Shown piece by piece: positions 46,002-54,916 of a stretch of 64,000 nucleotides of DNA; position 1 is the stretch's first letter, and each line of letters starts with the position of its first letter. Origin of the DNA: an uncultured Thomasclavelia sp. (lineage in GTDB: Bacteria > Bacillota_I > Bacilli_A > Erysipelotrichales > Coprobacillaceae); NCBI RefSeq assembly GCF_944324745.1, contig NZ_CALUXO010000074.1:1-64000 (forward strand), written 5' to 3'. Position numbers and translations under genes: made by a program. The notes below the pieces were generated by a model. The model saw nothing but the letters and a program-made list of their open reading frames with translations. It was not told where the DNA came from and did no database searches.

Positions 46002-46091
46002 GACCCGTATACAACAATATATTGTTATATCCGAGTCTTCTTTTTTACATCCAAAAAACTCAAATAGGGCAATATATTGTTCTATATGAGT
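46002..46091 (-). terminator. Tandem terminator hairpins in the mntP leader
   Basis: Two hairpins lie one after the other on the minus strand. The first has arms ACTCATATAG / CTATTTGAGT (46058-46091) followed by TTTTTT. The second has arms GACTCGGATATAAC / GTATACGGGTC (46002-46037) followed by TTTTT. Both share the palindromic core AACAATATATTG or a one-base variant. They lie between the aptamer and the gene, so at least one is the expression platform. Confidence 0.8.
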
Positions 46092-46097
46092 CTCGTT

Positions 46098-46185
46098 ATT
46101 TAAGACAAGCCAGATTATTTAATAATCAGTATGTTGACTTGACCCACTAAAAAAGTGCCAACTACTCCCTCAAGGGTTATTTTCA
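46098..46185 (-). promoter_or_regulatory. Manganese (yybP-ykoY) riboswitch
   Basis: The minus strand shows the hallmark parts: GAGGGAGTAGTTGG (5' loop region) and GTCAACATACTGATT, then a hairpin ATTATTAAATAAT and CTGGCTTGTC. The next gene is mntP, a standard member of the regulon. Mn(II) binding would prevent termination and switch the pump on. Confidence 0.82.
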
Positions 46186-46281
46186 ACGTACTTTCATTTT
46201 ACCGAATATTTTTATAGACGTCAAGATATAGATGATTTGACTAATACTAATTTTTTCTGTTTTAGATCATCAAATTTAATA

Positions 46282-47007
46282 TTAACTCTCTTTATTAATA
46301 GAGATAATTGCTTTTTTAGCCAGCACACTTTTTAAAATATACCAGATACTATATTTTTTTTGAAAAAACATAATCAATATTGCACTTATCAAAGGCAAAA
46401 TAGTTAAAAAAACGGCTTTTTCAACCAAAATTCTAGTAAAATATACTCCTAAAAAAGCTCCAATTATAAATGAAACGATGATCAATAAATAATAACTGGT
46501 GTTTTTTAATAACTGGTAATCTTTTTTAAATAGTGCCTGAAATAAATATTCAGTTCCACTTCTTAAATTACCAGTGCACATTGTTGATGAAAATGGTCGT
46601 CCTAAAACTTTTCTAAAACTTTCGGCCTGCATCACACATAAAAATGATATGAATATATTTGCAATTATATTCGTGATATGATTAATTGGAATAAAGCCGA
46701 CTATCATTATGATTACTATTTCTAATAAAATGATAATTTGCCGCCAATGAAACCTGGTATTATTTTTATTTCTAATATACATTGCCGCTAAGACTCCCAA
46801 AGAAAAAGCAACTATTGGAATGAAATATCTAATTGTCTGGATATAAGCTCCATTTGCAAGTGTCATTCCCAATCTTACGATATTACCAGTTTGAGCATTA
46901 GCAAAAACTTTATCTCGACAGCAATATGTATATGCATCTAAAAAACCGCCAACTAACGCTAATAAAATTGCCAATATAAATGACTCCGATTTCTGTTTTT
47001 CATCCAT
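46282..47007 (-). CDS. YoaK family (DUF1275) membrane protein
   Basis: The product has 241 residues and six membrane helices. GGFLDAYTYCCRDKVFANAQTGNIVRLG, represented by its core ANAQTGNIV, and STMCTGNLRSG are the family's two signature loops. Members are inner-membrane proteins without a settled function. AGGAGAG precedes ATG. Confidence 0.9.
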   Translation of the reverse strand: MDEKQKSESFILAILLALVGGFLDAYTYCCRDKVFANAQTGNIVRLGMTLANGAYIQTIRYFIPIVAFSLGVLAAMYIRNKNNTRFHWRQIIILLEIVIIMIVGFIPINHITNIIANIFISFLCVMQAESFRKVLGRPFSSTMCTGNLRSGTEYLFQALFKKDYQLLKNTSYYLLIIVSFIIGAFLGVYFTRILVEKAVFLTILPLISAILIMFFQKKYSIWYILKSVLAKKAIISINKES

Positions 47008-47304
47008 AAATATTCTCTCCTATCAAGATTCAATATATAACAGATTCTATTTACTGGCTATTGATTTCCCAATTTAAGAAATTTATGTCTTAAAAACAGC
47101 TTATTTAAACTTGATAATTGCATAATTTTTTAAATTATTCATGAATATTAGTATCAATGTATACATTTGTGTATGATGAACAAATCTAGCCCCAGTTATT
47201 TATAATTTTTGTCCCTATTATTTTCAAATAAAATTAATATAATAATGATGTACTAAAAATAAAACATTTAATCATAGATACTATCACACAGGAGGAGAGC
47301 AAAC

Positions 47305-47436
47305 ATGAACTTATCTTATCAATATTATTCTTTATCTAATAATCATGAAAATTGTCCAGCTTGGGTTGAAAGTGAAAGATATTTCAACTGTGAACATTTT
47401 TCAAAATTAATTCGTTTCTTTACTAGAAGATTCTAA
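47305..47436 (+). CDS. Small hypothetical protein, 43 residues
   Basis: CAGGAGGAGAGC lies eight bases before ATG 47305, and a strong terminator follows 20 bases after the stop, so the gene is very probably real. The product starts MNLSYQYYSLSNNHEN and ends FFTRRF. It has two Cys, many aromatic residues and a basic C-terminus; no membrane span. I do not recognise it. Confidence 0.7.
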   Translation: MNLSYQYYSLSNNHENCPAWVESERYFNCEHFSKLIRFFTRRF

Positions 47437-47456
47437 AAAAAATATCCCCCTATAAT

Positions 47457-47520
47457 AAAACGTACTATTTTGATCTATATCTTATTCAATAATTTGGATC
47501 AATTATAGTACGTTTTTTTT
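47457..47520 (+). terminator. Terminator after the 43-residue protein gene
   Basis: Arms AAAACGTACTAT / ATAGTACGTTTT, with an inner TTGATC/GATCAA stem, followed by TTTTTTTT. Confidence 0.85.
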
Positions 47521-47665
47521 ACTTTATCAAAAATCTTGTATTATTTCGTTATTTGTTAAATTTATCCTGTTAAAATGTTAAAATTATGTTATAATTTTTT
47601 ATCATAGTTGACAATTTTTATCAACCTAGTAATATTATGAATAACTAATGATAAGGGTGATTAAT

Positions 47666-48370
47666 ATGGATATAAAAATATACGCCGGTACTGTAAACCA
47701 GTATTACACTGATGACTGGATCTTAAACGAAGATGATAAAGAATCTTTAAAAATCGTGAAAGTTACTTCAAAGATAGAAAACAACGACAACCACTACATT
47801 CAAGAAATGGTCGCTAACTGGGAAAAACAAATATTACAGAGTATTTCTAATATTAAAAACAAGAACTATCCCAGCTGGTCTGAAATTCGCTCTGATTATT
47901 TAACAGCTCGTTTTATCCAAGAAGCTTATAGCGCTCTAATAATGTATAGTGCATCATTGATTTATCATTTACCGTTTCCAGAAACCATCAAATCAGATAC
48001 TAGTTTAGAAAATCATGATTTAGTTCAAATGGCACTTAATGATGAAAAATACAATTGGTCTTTATTTAACGGAACGACTTGCTGGTTACCAATTAATGAA
48101 CAATTAACCTTTTATGGTCCTAATCCAACTGGTCAAACTATCGTTATCGCCACGACTGGAACTCTGTTAAATGAATTAAAGCATATTAATCATCTAGGAT
48201 GGAATGGTAATGAAAGATCTATTATCAATTGGTATAAATTTGAAAAAAAACAAGATGAAAAAAGCTGCTTATATAATACAGAATTTTTAGCTAAACAAGC
48301 TTTTTCAATTTTATACCAAACTGTCGCATTTGCAAATAAAAACAATGTTCCTATTTTACTGAGTTATTAA
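47666..48370 (+). CDS. Hypothetical protein, 234 residues
   Basis: ATG 47666 is preceded by AAGGGTG; an ATG six codons earlier lies before that site. The protein is soluble, mixed alpha/beta, with a Trp-rich middle (NWSLFNGTTCWLPIN) and a TGTLLNELKHINHLGWNG region. No signal peptide or membrane segment. I do not recognise a family. A TTGACA box 17 bases from a weak AATATT lies upstream. A perfect palindromic terminator follows, so it is monocistronic. Confidence 0.65.
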   Translation: MDIKIYAGTVNQYYTDDWILNEDDKESLKIVKVTSKIENNDNHYIQEMVANWEKQILQSISNIKNKNYPSWSEIRSDYLTARFIQEAYSALIMYSASLIYHLPFPETIKSDTSLENHDLVQMALNDEKYNWSLFNGTTCWLPINEQLTFYGPNPTGQTIVIATTGTLLNELKHINHLGWNGNERSIINWYKFEKKQDEKSCLYNTEFLAKQAFSILYQTVAFANKNNVPILLSY

Positions 48371-48387
48371 TCATCATAATTTACATT

Positions 48388-48421
48388 AAAAGGTATTAAT
48401 TGATATCAATTAATACCTTTT
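48388..48421. terminator. 34-bp perfect palindrome, terminator
   Basis: The left arm AAAAGGTATTAATTGAT meets its exact complement without a loop, giving T-runs on both strands. Its position 17 bases after a stop codon fits a terminator. In DNA it could also form a cruciform. Confidence 0.75.
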
Positions 48422-48508
48422 ATTAATGTTATTAATATTTTCTATTATTTTTCAAATTAATAAACAAAATTTTAATATTTTTTTGATATACTTTAATTGG
48501 TGGTTATG

Positions 48509-49021
48509 ATGTTAGAATGTTATATAGTATCTGATAAATTTTTCGATTTAAAATCAATCAAAAATCTCTATCAACAATCATTCCCTAAAAATGAACTGAG
48601 TCCTTTTAAATTATTATTAAATCCTCAAGTTACAACATATGCATTCTATGATAAATCTGATTTTATTGGATTTATCAGCATCTTAGGTCATTTAGACATT
48701 ATAAATATTATTTATTTTGCCATAGCCAATAATAAGCGAAGTCAAGGTTATGGTTCCCAAATCTTATCACAATTAAAACTAAAATTCCCAAAACGCAGAA
48801 TTATTGTTGATATTGAAGCTGAAAACAAGCAAGCTGATAATAATTTACAGCGGCAGCAACGCAAACGATTTTATTTAAAAAATGGTTTCCATATAACTAC
48901 GATAGCTTATCATTGGCGAGATGAAGATTATATTATTTTAATTGACGGTAATGACATTACTGCCAAAGAATTTGATGATTTTTGGAACTACTTTACCAAA
49001 AATTCATCATTACAATTTTAA
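48509..49021 (+). CDS. GNAT family N-acetyltransferase
   Basis: The product has about 170 residues. Of two adjacent ATGs (48506, 48509) the second is better spaced from GGTGG. The acetyl-CoA motif is NNKRSQGYGSQILSQL. RFYLKNGFHITTIAYHW is the typical last GNAT motif. Acceptor unknown. It lies 46 bases before the DUF1538 gene on the same strand and may be co-transcribed. Confidence 0.87.
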   Translation: MLECYIVSDKFFDLKSIKNLYQQSFPKNELSPFKLLLNPQVTTYAFYDKSDFIGFISILGHLDIINIIYFAIANNKRSQGYGSQILSQLKLKFPKRRIIVDIEAENKQADNNLQRQQRKRFYLKNGFHITTIAYHWRDEDYIILIDGNDITAKEFDDFWNYFTKNSSLQF

Positions 49022-49067
49022 TTTAAAAATATAAATATTTATCAAAAAAGGAGGAGAGATACATTTA

Positions 49068-50588
49068 ATGAATGAAAAATTAAAAGAAAAAATTCAAGAA
49101 TCTCTAGCTAGTGTGGTCCCAATCACACTGATTGTCTTGTTTTTAAGTGTCACTTTAGTCCCGATGGAGATTGGTACCTTGGCATTGTTCATTACTGGAG
49201 CCGTCTTGTTGATTATTGGAATGAGCTTTTTCCAATTTGGTGCTGAAATTGCCATGACACCATTAGGACAAGGAATTGGGCGTCAATTAATGAAAACACA
49301 TAAAATCATCCTAACGATCATTATCTGTTTTCTAGTAGGAACTATAATCACGATTTCTGAGCCAGATCTACAAGTTCTTGCCGCTCAAGTAGCTTCCATC
49401 CCCAATCAAGTAATTATTTGGAGCGTTGCTGTTGGTGTTGGGATTTTTATGATCGTTTCAATTATTAGAATTCTTTTTAAAATTAGCTTACCAAAACTAT
49501 TAACAGCCTTATATTGTTTACTCTTTCTATTATCCTTTTTCACTCCTAGTGATTTTATAGCTGTAGCTTTTGATTCTGGTGGTGTAACTACAGGACCAAT
49601 GACAGTACCATTTATAATGGCAATAGGAATTGGTTTTTCAGCAACTCGAAGCGATAAAGATGGAAATAATGACAGTTTCGGTTTAATTGCTTTATGCAGT
49701 ATCGGACCAATTTTAATGATTCTGTTATTAAGTATTTTCTATAATCCAACGGAAGCTATTTACAGTGCAGTTGAAATAACACCAGTATTAATGAGCCAGG
49801 ATGTTGCCCGTGAATTTATCATTGCTTTACCACAATATGCTAAAGAAGTAATGATAAGCATGCTACCAGTAATTGGCGTTTTCATCATTTTCCAACTTTT
49901 CACTAAAAGATATCACAAAAAACAATTAATGAAAATGATTGTTGGTTTTATCTATACCATTATTGGTTTAATCTTATTTTTAACCGGTGTTAATATTGGT
50001 TTTGCTCCAGTAGGAAATCTATTAGGAAGTTATTTGGCAACAACGAATGTTCGTTGGATTTTAATTCCAATTGGAATGATTATTGGTTATTATATTGTTA
50101 AAGCGGAACCAGCTGTAAAAGTTTTAAATGATCAAGTAGAAGAAATTACCTGTGGTATCATTTCTCATAAAATGATGAATATGTGTTTATCAATTGGGGT
50201 AGCTTTTGCCGTAGGCCTAGCCATGTTTCGAGTATTGACTGGCATTAATATCTATTGGATAATAATTCCTGGATATGCTATTTCATTGATTTTAAGTCAT
50301 ATCGTTCCATCGATTTTTGTCGGAGTTGCTTTTGACTCTGGTGGTGTTGCCAGTGGCCCAATGACTTCAACTTTCTTATTACCATTTGCCATGGGAGTTT
50401 GTATTGCAATTGGTGGTAATGTGGTTACTGATGCCTTTGGAGTAGTTGCTTTAGTTGCTTTAACCCCTTTAATTACTATTCAGGCGATGGGACTACTTTA
50501 TGCAATTAAATCTAAACATGAAACAGAGCCAGCATCTTTGGAAACTATTGATGATGATATTACTGTTGAAGACTGGGAGGAAGAATAA
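49068..50588 (+). CDS. DUF1538 membrane transporter (internal repeat)
   Basis: The product has 506 residues and about 14 hydrophobic helices arranged as two homologous halves. Each half carries the motif VAFDSGGV-GPMT (residues about 165 and 425), the DUF1538 signature. No transport substrate is established for the family. The ribosome site is AGGAGGAGAG. The stop is two bases from the next gene, which encodes a PII-like regulator, a pairing that suggests nucleotide-controlled transport. Confidence 0.88.
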   Translation: MNEKLKEKIQESLASVVPITLIVLFLSVTLVPMEIGTLALFITGAVLLIIGMSFFQFGAEIAMTPLGQGIGRQLMKTHKIILTIIICFLVGTIITISEPDLQVLAAQVASIPNQVIIWSVAVGVGIFMIVSIIRILFKISLPKLLTALYCLLFLLSFFTPSDFIAVAFDSGGVTTGPMTVPFIMAIGIGFSATRSDKDGNNDSFGLIALCSIGPILMILLLSIFYNPTEAIYSAVEITPVLMSQDVAREFIIALPQYAKEVMISMLPVIGVFIIFQLFTKRYHKKQLMKMIVGFIYTIIGLILFLTGVNIGFAPVGNLLGSYLATTNVRWILIPIGMIIGYYIVKAEPAVKVLNDQVEEITCGIISHKMMNMCLSIGVAFAVGLAMFRVLTGINIYWIIIPGYAISLILSHIVPSIFVGVAFDSGGVASGPMTSTFLLPFAMGVCIAIGGNVVTDAFGVVALVALTPLITIQAMGLLYAIKSKHETEPASLETIDDDITVEDWEEE

Positions 50589-50590
50589 TC

Positions 50591-51277
50591 ATGCAACATT
50601 GTAATCAAGGTCATATAAAACTAAAAATTGTGCTTCTAATTACTAAAACTGAAGACGAAGAAATAATAAATGATGCGATGCAAGAATTAAAAATACCGAT
50701 TTTTTTCCATGCCCGCGGACAAGGAACAGCTACTTCTGAAATTCTAGATATTTGTGGTTTATCAGGAACTAATCGTTTAATAACTGCTGTAGTTATTCCA
50801 GAAATATTAATTAAAGAAACTATAAGTCATTTAAATAAATTACTAACTATGAATAAAAAAGGCCAGGGAATTGCTATTGTGACTCCAATCAGCGGCATTC
50901 AAAATTCTGTCATGGGCATCTATGATAATAATTTAGATAAAGGAGAAAAAATTGAAAAAATGAAAAAGAATTATGCTTATTCAATGATATTAGTTGCTAC
51001 AAATTATGGTTATAGTGATGACGTTATCGATGCAGCAAGAGCCGTAGGAGCTAAAGGTGGAACTATTATCAAAGGACGTCGCCGTGGTCTTGAAGAAGCA
51101 TTGCACTTTTTAGGCATCACTTTACAAGAAGAACAAGAATTTACAATGATCATTGTTCCTCGGGAGAAAAAATCAGAAACAATGATGGCAGTAAATCAGG
51201 CTTGTGGCTTAAAAACACCAGCTCATGGAATTGTTCTAAGTATACCGATTGAAGAAGCAATGGGAATTGAAGAATAA
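50591..51277 (+). CDS. Double PII-like regulatory protein
   Basis: The product has 228 residues and two PII-like ferredoxin-fold domains in tandem. The second is clearer: ARAVGAKGGTIIKGRRRG, then IVPREKKSETMMAVNQACG. The first has the shorter match DICGLSGTNRL. Classical PII proteins have a single domain and a T-loop tyrosine; this is a covalent dimer-like version. The coupling to the transporter gene suggests it gates or tunes that transporter in response to nucleotides or a metabolite. Confidence 0.82.
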   Translation: MQHCNQGHIKLKIVLLITKTEDEEIINDAMQELKIPIFFHARGQGTATSEILDICGLSGTNRLITAVVIPEILIKETISHLNKLLTMNKKGQGIAIVTPISGIQNSVMGIYDNNLDKGEKIEKMKKNYAYSMILVATNYGYSDDVIDAARAVGAKGGTIIKGRRRGLEEALHFLGITLQEEQEFTMIIVPREKKSETMMAVNQACGLKTPAHGIVLSIPIEEAMGIEE

Positions 51278-51291
51278 AAATAATGTTATTT

Positions 51292-51350
51292 AGAAACTGT
51301 AACTAAAGCAGTAATTTTAAAATTACTTAGAGGCGTTACAGTTTCTTTTT
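51292..51350 (+). terminator. Terminator after the PII-like gene
   Basis: Arms AGAAACTGTAAC / GTTACAGTTTCT, with an inner AGTAATTTTAAAATTACT palindrome, then TTTTT. Confidence 0.85.
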
Positions 51351-51364
51351 AATATACATTAAAT

Positions 51365-51916
51365 TTATTTATTATTTCTAGAAATATACCAGTTATTATT
51401 CGAAAGTTCCATAAATGATAAAATTTCATTGAACGAAACAGGATAATAATTATTAGCATCTACCCCGATATCATATCTTCGAATATTTGTAGATTTACAT
51501 TCTTGATTATAAGTTGTACCCATAGAATGAATATGACCATGAAGATGAATAGACCCTCGATGACTTTTATTCCATTCCAATAAAGGATAATGCATCAATA
51601 TCACAGGAACTTTATTGATTGACAATTCTAAGTAATCATAAATACCTTCAAAGAGCTCAGGATCATAATGTTTGTCATGATTGCCTTTAATTAAGATTTT
51701 CTTACCGTTAAGCTGTTTAATTAAATCATTTGCATAATCTACTGGAATCCGATATGAAAGATCCCCTAAAATATAAACTGTATCATCAGGTTTAACAATA
51801 GAATTATAATTAAAAATTAATTTTTTATTCATTTCATCAACATCCAAAAATGGTCGATTTTGCATTTTAATTACCGCCTTATGTCCTAAATGTAAATCAC
51901 TAGTAAAATAGATCAT
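51365..51916 (-). CDS. Calcineurin-like metallophosphoesterase (small, YfcE/phage-type)
   Basis: The product has 183 residues. FTSDLHLGHKAV, ILGDLSYR, KGNHDKHYD, MHYPLLEW and HLHGHIHS are the five metal-site motifs. It is a compact single-domain enzyme of the type often found in phages and Firmicute chromosomes. Substrate unknown. The ribosome site GGAGGG lies before ATG. Confidence 0.9.
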   Translation of the reverse strand: MIYFTSDLHLGHKAVIKMQNRPFLDVDEMNKKLIFNYNSIVKPDDTVYILGDLSYRIPVDYANDLIKQLNGKKILIKGNHDKHYDPELFEGIYDYLELSINKVPVILMHYPLLEWNKSHRGSIHLHGHIHSMGTTYNQECKSTNIRRYDIGVDANNYYPVSFNEILSFMELSNNNWYISRNNK

Positions 51917-52122
51917 TTTATCCCTCCTGCTATTATTATTTCATTTATTCATTATATTTTTAAAATCTTGATTACAAGTATTAGTAATTTTTCTTAAGTT
52001 ACAAAAAATAAAATTTCGATTCAAGTCATCTTTGCCATAAATAAATTAGGCATTAAACCATTTTGGGGATTAATTTAATATAAATTTATCTCTATTAATT
52101 TCAAATACCACTTCTAAATATC

Positions 52123-52353
52123 TTATTTTTTTAGGCCAGACTGTAAAAAATCCTTTGTACCTTTATTCATATTAAAAATTGGTAAGAACTCTACAACTAT
52201 TTCACCATCTTCTAAATAAACTATTATTTTACTCAAAAAATCATCTTTTTCAAAAATATATTCACTATTTTTATCTAGATATCTATTATACTTTAGCACT
52301 ACTTCTACAAAAGATAAAAAATTGGTATTTGCAGTGATTACTATATCTGGCAT
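52123..52353 (-). CDS. Small hypothetical protein, 76 residues (uncertain)
   Basis: The frame from ATG 52353 gives a 76-residue acidic protein with protein-like composition (SKIIVYLEDGEIVVEFLP). The ribosome site (GGTAG, about 12 bases upstream) is poor. It could be a real small gene or a remnant. No family is recognised. Confidence 0.35.
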   Translation of the reverse strand: MPDIVITANTNFLSFVEVVLKYNRYLDKNSEYIFEKDDFLSKIIVYLEDGEIVVEFLPIFNMNKGTKDFLQSGLKK

Positions 52354-52909
52354 AATATTTAAACTACCTACTTATTGGTATAGGAAATTTATCTATTACA
52401 ATCTTTTTTATCAATTTGATATTCTAATTAAATATTTTTTGATAAAATCAAAGTTATATAAAAGAATAATAGCAAGTAATCTGGATTTTTCGAGCCATAT
52501 TCAATAGAGGCTAATAAATTCATCTGTACCGACTTTTTCCTAGAATCTTCTTTTAGATAGAGATCAATCTCCCCCTTTTTAAGTTTTTACAACAAAATGA
52601 AATCCATTGGTGATTATTTTCTTTTCCTAAATGTAATTTTTAATAATAACTTGAATCTGTTTATTTACATTCTTTAGATGAATTTTATTTAATAATTTAT
52701 TTTTATAATAATTATATCATTCAAGATAAAAACAATCTATATTGTGAAAAATTGTAAAAAAACTTTATATTCAATATATTAGTTGCCTGTTTTTATTTTC
52801 TTAGATATTTTTATTCAACAATAATTAGATAGTAAATGCACTTTATTTATAAAACTAAAGAACTACGATGTCGTAGTTCTTTAGCTAAACTTATTTTTTA
52901 AATCTTCAA
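52354..52909. other. Gene-free stretch, 556 bases
   Basis: AT-rich with no supported gene. The only clear element is the terminator at 52855-52884. A TTGTGAAAAATTGTAAA stretch near 52743 is not symmetric enough for a Rex site. Confidence 0.5.
52855..52884. terminator. Terminator downstream of the second DUF2238-like gene
   Basis: Perfect 14-bp stem CTAAAGAACTACGA-TG-TCGTAGTTCTTTAG. U-runs are weak on both strands. Confidence 0.65.
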
Positions 52910-53524
52910 TCATTTTCTTTTATTAAGCTGGTACATCTTTCTTTCTAAAGATACGAAGAAATGTTCTTTAGGACTTTGATCGAAACAAATTAAATAAAAA
53001 GATAGGACTAGTCCACCAATTACAGCTACTAGCATATCTGTTATTGTATCATGGACACCACTGGTCCAATGATTGATAGCATCATAGTTGAAAAAGACCA
53101 GTAAGGCATATTCATAAAATTCCCATAATAACGCTACCATCGAATTAACTGCATTTAAAAACAAAATCATCAAACCTTTTCGGTGATTATCTCTTAAATA
53201 ATATTTATATATGAAATATATCAATTCACAAATGACAACACCACTGGCACAATGGGTAAACTTATCATAATACGGTATTGAATAACCACCTAGACAACTT
53301 CCTAATAAACTAGCAAAATAAACAAAAACCAGATTGATGATATGGAATTCTAAAGGAACTTTGATATGTAATATTTTCATAAGTGCCGGTAAAATAAACG
53401 GCGTCAAGCAAGCAACAAAAGTCATACCAAAATATTTTCCTTGCCAATTAACAAAAAAAGCATATATCAAAGTTGCAACATAAATTATTAAACAGCTATA
53501 CCATATAATTTTTATTTTTCTCAT
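52910..53524 (-). CDS. DUF2238-like membrane protein (paralogue 2)
   Basis: The product has 204 residues and about six membrane helices. YDKFTHCASGVV, ALLWEFYEYALLVF and HDTITDMLVAVIGG match, in the same order, the D-H, WEF-E and D motifs of the protein at 44394, which is 65 residues longer at its ends. The two are distant paralogues. Function unknown. The gene is alone, with a terminator 25 bases after it. Confidence 0.72.
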   Translation of the reverse strand: MRKIKIIWYSCLIIYVATLIYAFFVNWQGKYFGMTFVACLTPFILPALMKILHIKVPLEFHIINLVFVYFASLLGSCLGGYSIPYYDKFTHCASGVVICELIYFIYKYYLRDNHRKGLMILFLNAVNSMVALLWEFYEYALLVFFNYDAINHWTSGVHDTITDMLVAVIGGLVLSFYLICFDQSPKEHFFVSLERKMYQLNKRK

Positions 53525-53876
53525 AATGACACCTCTTTTTTATTGTATCATTATTTCATGATAATAGTTACTAAAGAAATTATTTTTGCTTAATTTTAAA
53601 TCAAACAGCTGATTAAAACATTATCATTATAAAATGTGATCTTTTCATAACAGACTATCACATTTTTTTACTTTAAATGTTTTATCATATTATTAGATTT
53701 TTAAAAATATTTTTATTATCTAACAATCCTTTCCAAGAAATATCAATTTAAGCTCAACACTCAATAATGTAAGCTTAACTAAAAAAGCTTAAATTTTATT
53801 TGATTGACAATAATTTTTTATTCAATTATCATGAAATCGAGGAAGATCTTGCTCAAAAAATGAGGAGGAAAATTTT
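53525..53876. other. Intergenic region, 352 bases, with an orphan terminator-like hairpin
   Basis: It lies between two divergent genes. AAAATGTGAT/ATCACATTTT followed by TTT (53631-53669) looks like a plus-strand terminator, yet no gene ends there. A promoter for the next gene is at 53804-53832. Confidence 0.55.
53804..53832 (+). promoter_or_regulatory. Promoter of the C45-type hydrolase gene
   Basis: TTGACA and TATCAT are separated by 17 bases, 45 bases before the start codon. Confidence 0.8.
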
Positions 53877-54869
53877 ATGTATCATGGACACTTTAAAGGT
53901 ACCCATTTTCAATCAGGGTATCTTTATGGAATCAAATTATTGAAAAATAATTTTAAAATCTCAAATCAGCCAACTTTTTCAATCAACCAATCAAAAAAGG
54001 AATTTGCACTCAAATGTTTGCCAATTTATCAGCACTTTTATCCGGAAATCATTGAAGAAATCAAAGGACTGGCAAATGGCCAGCAAATAGATTTTGAAGA
54101 CATACTAACATTTTTATTAAGTATGTATTGTTTTGAATTTGAAAATAAATGTACCTGTATTGCCATTTCTAATCATGATAATATTATTCTTGGTCGTAAT
54201 AGCGATTTTGTTAGTTCATTAAAAAAACTAACCATGAATTGCATTTATAAACTAGATAATACATATGCATTTACTGGTAATACTACGGCATTTATTCAAA
54301 TGGAAGATGGTGTTAATGAATATGGTCTAGCTTGTGGTTTAACTTTTATTTATCCAGAAACTATCGCTCCGGGATTAAATGCTGGGATGTTAATACGTTA
54401 TATTTTAGAAAAATGTCAAACAGTAACCCAAGCGATTAATTTTTTAAAAGAAGTACCCATTGCTTCAAATCAAATAATTACATTAGCCGACAGCAAAGGA
54501 AGAATTGTAGTTGTTGAATGTAATTGCCAAAATGTTTTAGTAATTGATTCATCTAATCATTATTTAGTAGCCACTAATCACTTTAATTTACCCAGTATGC
54601 AGCTTTATAATAATAACAATATTGATAATTTAGCATCTGATAAACGATATTTAAATGCCAATCAAGCTCTAGCAAATCATCAATTATCAAAAGAACTGAT
54701 AAAAGATATTCTATCTGGAAAACATGGCTTTATGTGTCAATATAGTCGTAAAAGTGGTGTCGATACTATTTGGTCAGTAATATATGATTTAAAAAATAAA
54801 CAAATCGAGCGAGTTGAAGGTAATCCGGGACGAAAAAAGTATTTAAATGATAACCGCTTTAAATTTTAA
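53877..54869 (+). CDS. C45-type acyltransferase/amide hydrolase (Ntn fold)
   Basis: The product has 330 residues. KCTCIAISNHDNIILGRNSDF, represented by CTCIAIS and GRNSDF, corresponds to the nucleophile region of the acyl-CoA:6-aminopenicillanate acyltransferase / linear amide hydrolase (C45/C59-like) families. One of the two Cys in CTC, after autocleavage, would be the N-terminal nucleophile. Later blocks GVNEYGLACGLTF and VECNCQNVLVI fit the family. AGGAGGAA precedes ATG. The natural substrate is unknown; bile-salt or N-acyl-amide hydrolysis is possible but not shown. Confidence 0.82.
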   Translation: MYHGHFKGTHFQSGYLYGIKLLKNNFKISNQPTFSINQSKKEFALKCLPIYQHFYPEIIEEIKGLANGQQIDFEDILTFLLSMYCFEFENKCTCIAISNHDNIILGRNSDFVSSLKKLTMNCIYKLDNTYAFTGNTTAFIQMEDGVNEYGLACGLTFIYPETIAPGLNAGMLIRYILEKCQTVTQAINFLKEVPIASNQIITLADSKGRIVVVECNCQNVLVIDSSNHYLVATNHFNLPSMQLYNNNNIDNLASDKRYLNANQALANHQLSKELIKDILSGKHGFMCQYSRKSGVDTIWSVIYDLKNKQIERVEGNPGRKKYLNDNRFKF

Positions 54870-54873
54870 AATT

Positions 54874-54913
54874 AAATGGTCGCTGACAGATATTTATTGT
54901 CAACGACCATTTT
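54874..54913. terminator. Bidirectional terminator between the C45-type gene and purB
   Basis: Stem AAATGGTCG-C-TGACA / TGTCA-A-CGACCATTT with one internal mismatch, then TTTT. Confidence 0.8.
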
Positions 54914-54916
54914 ATA

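Noticed and set aside
48388-48421. 34-bp palindrome as a recombination or operator site
   Set aside because: It lies directly after a stop codon with T-runs on both strands, which a terminator explains without further assumptions.
52741-52765. Possible Rex operator (TTGTGA...)
   Set aside because: The right half does not complete the inverted repeat, and no redox gene lies next to it.
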